A stretch of 64,000 nucleotides of DNA from Verrucomicrobiota bacterium (GTDB lineage Bacteria; Chlamydiota; Chlamydiia; Chlamydiales; Rhabdochlamydiaceae). Position 1 is the stretch's first letter, and each line of letters begins with the position of its first letter. The notes beneath the pieces were generated by a model, which worked only from the letters and a program-made list of their open reading frames with translations, was not told where the DNA came from and made no database searches. A program made the position numbers and the translations under genes. The stretch covers positions 155,754 through 219,753 of the forward strand of contig JAFEGJ010000007.1 of the NCBI GenBank assembly GCA_018240015.1. The letters are read 5' to 3'. Of this stretch, positions 60,648-64,000 are shown piece by piece.

Positions 60648-60685
60648 TTGACAAATAATGGCGTACCGGTATACCATTACAATTT
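60648..60685 (+). promoter_or_regulatory. trpR promoter with overlapping 22-bp operator
   Basis: TTGACA (60648-60653), 16-bp spacer, TATACC (60670-60675). A 22-bp palindrome, AATGGCGTACCGGTATACCATT (60657-60678; written as its two halves AATGGCGTACC and GGTATACCATT), is symmetric at 9 of 11 positions per half. It covers the spacer and -10 box, the classic place for a repressor site. The predicted start is only a few nt before the ATG at 60686. Autoregulation by TrpR is inferred. Confidence 0.65.
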
Positions 60686-60961
60686 ATGAAGAAAAAAACG
60701 TCATGGGAGGCCTTCATAAGGCTGATGGAACAAGGTGCCAAACAAGGAGATCTAGAAGCTTTGTTTAATCTTTTTTTTACCCTAGAGGAAAAAGAGATGC
60801 TCATGGCGCGCCTACAAATTATCCAGGCCTTGCTCGAAGGCAAAAAAACTCAGCGCACCATCGCTAAAGATCTAGGCGTCAGTATTTCTCAGATCACTAG
60901 GGGCTCCAATGCCCTCAAAAGTGTCAGTCAAGCATTTCTAAAGTCTTTTCGTTGGCGTTAG
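60686..60961 (+). CDS. trpR: Trp operon repressor
   Basis: 91 residues, full length for TrpR. Helical protein with LFNLFFTLEEKEMLMARLQI (tryptophan-binding and dimer region) and helix-turn-helix TIAKDLGVSISQITRGSNAL, the ITRGSN signature being diagnostic. It represses target promoters when bound to L-tryptophan. Directly upstream of an ABC importer of the TrpXYZ type (35-bp gap), with an operator over its own promoter. Confidence 0.95.
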   Translation: MKKKTSWEAFIRLMEQGAKQGDLEALFNLFFTLEEKEMLMARLQIIQALLEGKKTQRTIAKDLGVSISQITRGSNALKSVSQAFLKSFRWR

Positions 60962-60996
60962 TCAAGTTGTAATCAATTAAAACTTAAAGGATATAT

Positions 60997-61920
60997 ATGA
61001 GAAGAATTTTTATTATATTTGCATTGTTGATTGTGTCTTTGTATTTCATTAAGCGAGATAACAGATCTGATGCTTTTAGCATCGCGATCATTACTCCGGC
61101 GATCCATCCGAGTTTAGAAGCGATTGAAAGGGGTTTTAAAGAAACGTGCGAGCAAACCTTAAGACGGCCTTGCTCCTTTAAAACGTTCAATGCTCAAGGG
61201 AGCAAGACGCTCCTTCATGCCCAAATTGACGAAGCGGGCAAGGGGGATTTTGATTTGGTCTTTACCATTGCGTCGACGTCCTCTCACATGTGCAAGGAGC
61301 AGTTTGAAAAAAGAGATGTGAAGGTGCCGATTGTTTTCACGGCGGTTTCACGGCCGGACGATATCGGCCTGAAGGCAGAGAAAAATGTCACTGGGGTTCA
61401 AGAGCCTGTCTATTTTGAGCGGATTCTATCGGCCCTGCCTTCGTTAGAAAGAGATATTCGGAAAATTGCGCTTGTCTATGACCCTACAACCTCAGGGCTT
61501 CAAAAAGATCGCGATGAAGTAGCAGCGATTTTGGCGCGAAAAGGGATCGAACTGAGGCTCGTGGAGGTCTTTCAATCCAACGAGTTGATCCATAAAGTGC
61601 CGCCATTTCTCTCTTCCGCTGATGCGGTGCTGGTTCTCAAAGACAACACGGTGGTCTCGGGACTGGATCTACTCGTGAGGCTATGCGAGGAAAAAAACAT
61701 TCCTCTCATCGCGTGCGATCTCGATTCGGTGGGAAGGGGAGCGACGTATTCTTATAGCATGCAAGAATATGCCCAGGGTGTTGAAGCGGCGAAGATGGCT
61801 TTTGAGATTTTAGAAGAGTACAAAGTGCCAGGAGACATCCCGATCCGGCCTGTTTCAGAAGAGTATTTTTCCTGGAAGGCTAAGGATAAAGAACTATTGA
61901 GTCGGTTGTTAAAACTATGA
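60997..61920 (+). CDS. ABC transporter substrate-binding protein, TrpX-like
   Basis: 307 residues, AAGGA ribosome site. N-terminal hydrophobic anchor (RIFIIFALLIVSLYFI) without a lipobox Cys, then an ABC_sub_bind-type (PF04392) periplasmic-binding fold: SIAIITPAIHPSLEAIERGF, DFDLVFTIASTSSHM, VPIVFTAVSRPDD, KIALVYDPTTSGLQKDRDEV and DAVLVLKDNTVVSGL. In Streptococcus the related TrpXYZ system imports tryptophan. Linkage to trpR supports the same substrate. Its stop overlaps the permease start (ATGA). Confidence 0.85.
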   Translation: MRRIFIIFALLIVSLYFIKRDNRSDAFSIAIITPAIHPSLEAIERGFKETCEQTLRRPCSFKTFNAQGSKTLLHAQIDEAGKGDFDLVFTIASTSSHMCKEQFEKRDVKVPIVFTAVSRPDDIGLKAEKNVTGVQEPVYFERILSALPSLERDIRKIALVYDPTTSGLQKDRDEVAAILARKGIELRLVEVFQSNELIHKVPPFLSSADAVLVLKDNTVVSGLDLLVRLCEEKNIPLIACDLDSVGRGATYSYSMQEYAQGVEAAKMAFEILEEYKVPGDIPIRPVSEEYFSWKAKDKELLSRLLKL

Positions 61921-62747
61921 CGTACTTATATGATCTTTTACTCATGCTGCCGCTCATTTTCGGGGCATATTTGACAATGTCGCTCATGAAACTGCCAGAT
62001 TTGAGTCTGGAGAGCGCCTTCGTACTCGGGGGTGCGCTGGGAGCACTTGTCTCAACACTGGGACTTCCTCCAATACAGCAGCTGCTGGTTTGCTTAGCGG
62101 CAGCTTTTGCAGGAGGGAGCGTAGTGGGAATGCTGACTTCGACTTTGTATAAGAGAATCGGCATTCCCTTTTTGCTGGCGGCAATCCTCTGCAACGGGAT
62201 TTTTCATGGTGTGATTCAAGCTGTGATGGGATCGCCGCTTCTCACGTTCAAAGGACCGCTCAAAGGGCTGTATGCAGAACTGGGGGTCCTTTCAGGTGTC
62301 GCTGTCACTATTTTTGTCCTGCTGAGTGCGGGCCTCAAAAGGCAAATGGGATATGCCCTTGCCGTCTATGGAGATAATCCCTCGTTTTTAGAGCGCTATC
62401 AGATATCGAGTTCGTATGTCGTCATCATCGGCTCGATGCTTGCGAGCGGGCTGGCGGGTGTTTCAGGGTTTTTGCTGGCGCAAAGTGGCGGTTTTGTCGA
62501 CATGACCATGGGATACGGCATCGTACTTCTTACGATCACAGCGCTCATTTTAGGAAAAAAGGTTGTAAGATCGCCTAGTCCTAGCGTCAAGGTGCCTCTT
62601 CTTGGCGCGGCGATTTATTTTCTCTTGCAGCAGCTTCTTTTGCAAGCGGGGATCAACCTGAAATACTACAACACATTCCAGGCAGCTGTTGTTCTCGTTT
62701 TGCTGATGAGCGCCGGGCGCAAAAAAACCGAACTTTTGGGAGTTTAA
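61917..62747 (+). CDS. ABC transporter permease, TrpY-like
   Basis: 276 residues with about eight to nine hydrophobic helices, of the LivH/BPD_transp_2 type (LMLPLIFGAYLTMSLMKLPDL, DLSLESAFVLGGALGALVS, GLAGVSGFLLAQSGGFVDMT, MGYGIVLLTITALILG). Forms the membrane channel of the importer. Overlaps the substrate-binding gene by 4 bp and is followed 1 nt later by the ATPase gene. Confidence 0.85.
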   Translation: MTYLYDLLLMLPLIFGAYLTMSLMKLPDLSLESAFVLGGALGALVSTLGLPPIQQLLVCLAAAFAGGSVVGMLTSTLYKRIGIPFLLAAILCNGIFHGVIQAVMGSPLLTFKGPLKGLYAELGVLSGVAVTIFVLLSAGLKRQMGYALAVYGDNPSFLERYQISSSYVVIIGSMLASGLAGVSGFLLAQSGGFVDMTMGYGIVLLTITALILGKKVVRSPSPSVKVPLLGAAIYFLLQQLLLQAGINLKYYNTFQAAVVLVLLMSAGRKKTELLGV

Positions 62748-62748
62748 A

Positions 62749-63375
62749 ATGTTTAACATCGTAAATTTCTCACTGGACATAGATGGAGAGCCTTTTTTTA
62801 CGGATCTTTCTTTTACTTTAGAAAAGGGAAAACTCCATTTTTTGCGGGGAAAAAATGGATCGGGAAAATCGACGCTGTTTCGGGCTCTTGATAGGGAGCT
62901 GCCTTCCAACTATGTGGATCAAGATGTGCAAAAAATGATGTCAGGGTTATTTACATTTGAGGAAAATCTTCAATTTGCGGCTTTTGGTAGAAAGCCTTCG
63001 CTTTGGAAAAAACCGATAGCGACTGTCTATATACCTTCCTTTGAGATAGGCATAGATCGAAATGCCAAAGTAGAGTTGCTGTCAGGAGGTCAAAAACAAA
63101 TCTTATCGCTTCTCATGGCCCTTCAAAAACCGACGGAGATTCTTCTGCTCGATGAACCTACTGCTGCACTCGACTTTGCCAATAGCCATATGGTGATGGC
63201 GTTTCTGCAGGGGCTTACTGAAAAAGAGGGGCTAACTCTTTTTGTGATTTGCCATGATGACGATTTGATTGAAAAATATGTGACGGGGTCGGTGTTTACC
63301 CTTGAAGATCGAGAGCTTTTTGAAGCGCCTCATCGATGCCCATCGGCTCAAAGGGAAAAAGAAGACGTGCTTTAA
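62749..63375 (+). CDS. ABC transporter ATPase, TrpZ-like
   Basis: 208 residues. Walker A LRGKNGSGKSTLFRAL, signature LLSGGQKQILSLLMAL, Walker B ILLLDEPTAALDF and switch His in FVICHDDDLIEKY. Complete but short for the family (usually about 240-260), mainly through a compact helical domain and no clear Q-loop glutamine. Powers the trpR-linked importer. The 3' end overlaps the convergent gene by 80 bp. Confidence 0.88.
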   Translation: MFNIVNFSLDIDGEPFFTDLSFTLEKGKLHFLRGKNGSGKSTLFRALDRELPSNYVDQDVQKMMSGLFTFEENLQFAAFGRKPSLWKKPIATVYIPSFEIGIDRNAKVELLSGGQKQILSLLMALQKPTEILLLDEPTAALDFANSHMVMAFLQGLTEKEGLTLFVICHDDDLIEKYVTGSVFTLEDRELFEAPHRCPSAQREKEDVL

Positions 63376-64000
63376 TGTCGTGGGCCACGGTTGCACAGCG
63401 TAGGCTTTGTACAAGTTTCATTCCCACGCGAAAGTGATACGGTGTTACCAGGGCAATCCAAAGCCCTGATAAACAAGGAGTGAGAAAAGGGACAGGGATC
63501 ATTTTGCGTTTCAGATGAGCCAGATGGGCGTATTTTTCCATGAGCTGACCATAGGTGATAACATCTTTCCCGCCGATTTCGAGAATGAGACTCTCGCCTA
63601 CAGGAAGATAGAGGGCCAGGGTTAGGTAGCGTACAATATCGGTGATGCTGATCGGTTGCGTTGGCACATGGACCCATTTAGGAAGTAGCATGAAAGGAAG
63701 CCGATCTACGAGTCTTTTCAGGAGCTCAAATGAAAAGCTTCCCTTTCCAATGATGATCGAGGCTCTAAATTCGACGGTTTCAATTTTGGAGGAGCGGAGT
63801 ATTTCTCCGACTTCGTGGCGGCTTTTGAGATGTTTGGAAAGAACATGGTTGTCACTGCCAAGACCGCCGAGATAAATGATGCGGTGGACTCCGCGCTCTT
63901 TGGCTGCCTGCGCGAAGTTCGTTGCATACTGCCTATCGCGCTTTGTAAAATCTCCTTTTTCTTCCATTGCATGGACTAGATAGTAGGCCATGTCGATGCC
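63296..64000 (-). CDS. NAD(P)-binding, NmrA/SDR-like protein, 5' end outside window
   Basis: At least 234 residues visible; the frame continues past the right edge (reading GIDMAYYLVHAME), so the N-terminal nucleotide-binding loop is missing. Features: NFAQAAKERGVHRIIYLGGL, VEFRASIIIGKGSFSFELL and SITDIVRYLTLALYLP, typical of atypical SDR epimerase-like proteins. The C-terminal part (FPFEPMGIDEALQKAL) fits the DUF2867-related subgroup. Overlaps the end of the convergent ATPase gene by 80 bp. Confidence 0.8.
   Translation of the reverse strand, partial: GIDMAYYLVHAMEEKGDFTKRDRQYATNFAQAAKERGVHRIIYLGGLGSDNHVLSKHLKSRHEVGEILRSSKIETVEFRASIIIGKGSFSFELLKRLVDRLPFMLLPKWVHVPTQPISITDIVRYLTLALYLPVGESLILEIGGKDVITYGQLMEKYAHLAHLKRKMIPVPFLTPCLSGLWIALVTPYHFRVGMKLVQSLRCATVAHDIKARLLFPFEPMGIDEALQKALDLQG

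Noticed and set aside
60607-60843. Minus-strand 78-codon frame over trpR
   Set aside because: TrpR on the other strand is full length with its signature motif, and the minus frame covers the trpR promoter.

Overview
The window is bacterial, intron-free, densely packed, of moderate GC, and most likely from an environmental (non-Chlamydiaceae) member of the Chlamydiota. Evidence for this: a block phoH - SWIM-finger protein - two-SH3-domain protein matching, as I recall it, the C. trachomatis order CT015-CT016-CT017; ileS next to lepB (CT019-CT020); a signal peptidase I with the very long chlamydial insertion; a class I NrdA with several N-terminal ATP-cones; and a type III translocon-like gene cluster. 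The family within the phylum cannot be fixed from sequence alone.

Layout. 1-3 kb: nrdA (minus strand, runs off the left edge), interrupted by a 378-residue LAGLIDADG intein and preceded by NrdR-like boxes. 3-8.6 kb: minus-strand operon(s) of six proteins resembling a type III secretion translocon/effector set. 8.6-11.6 kb: an acyl carrier protein fused to an acyl-ACP synthetase, flanked by two paralogous small proteins. 11.6-17.8 kb: pssA, rmuC, a ferritin-like DUF455 protein and the conserved chlamydial block. 17.8-29 kb: metabolic accessory genes (MFS carrier, squalene/phytoene synthase, membrane-anchored GH1, AlbA-domain regulator, aldo-keto reductase, DipZ-like thiol protein, EEP phosphatase/nuclease, MauE/hydrolase unit). 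29-33.2 kb: DEAD-box helicase, a foldback MITE-like element, an outer-membrane barrel protein, a methyltransferase and ssrA (tmRNA). 33.2-43.3 kb: ileS, an AT-rich insertion carrying a YopT-like protease candidate, a degenerate second copy of the ileS 3' end, lepB, membrane proteins and a CDF metal exporter. 43.3-54.5 kb: NAD salvage pair pncB-pncA, tandem paralogues, a sugar-oxidation/glucosidase block, then a second AT-rich insertion followed by a degenerate copy of the glucosidase 3' end. 54.5-64 kb: tRNA-Pro, UdgB, a lipoprotein-like glycosyltransferase, an RNA repair pair (RtcB plus a ThpR-archease fusion), and TrpR directly in front of a TrpXYZ-type ABC importer.

Themes. (1) Two insertions of candidate host-interaction genes have the same architecture: intact housekeeping gene, AT-rich cargo with a papain-fold protease candidate, then a degenerate duplicate of about 170-190 bp of the housekeeping gene's 3' end, beside the presumed ancestral neighbour. 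(2) A repeat family of paired 30-nt palindromes separated by 2 nt occurs at two convergent gene ends. (3) Tryptophan uptake appears to be controlled by TrpR through a 22-bp palindrome overlapping the trpR promoter. (4) RNA repair is packaged as RtcB plus a cyclic-phosphodiesterase/archease fusion. All family assignments are from motif reading; no database searches were run.
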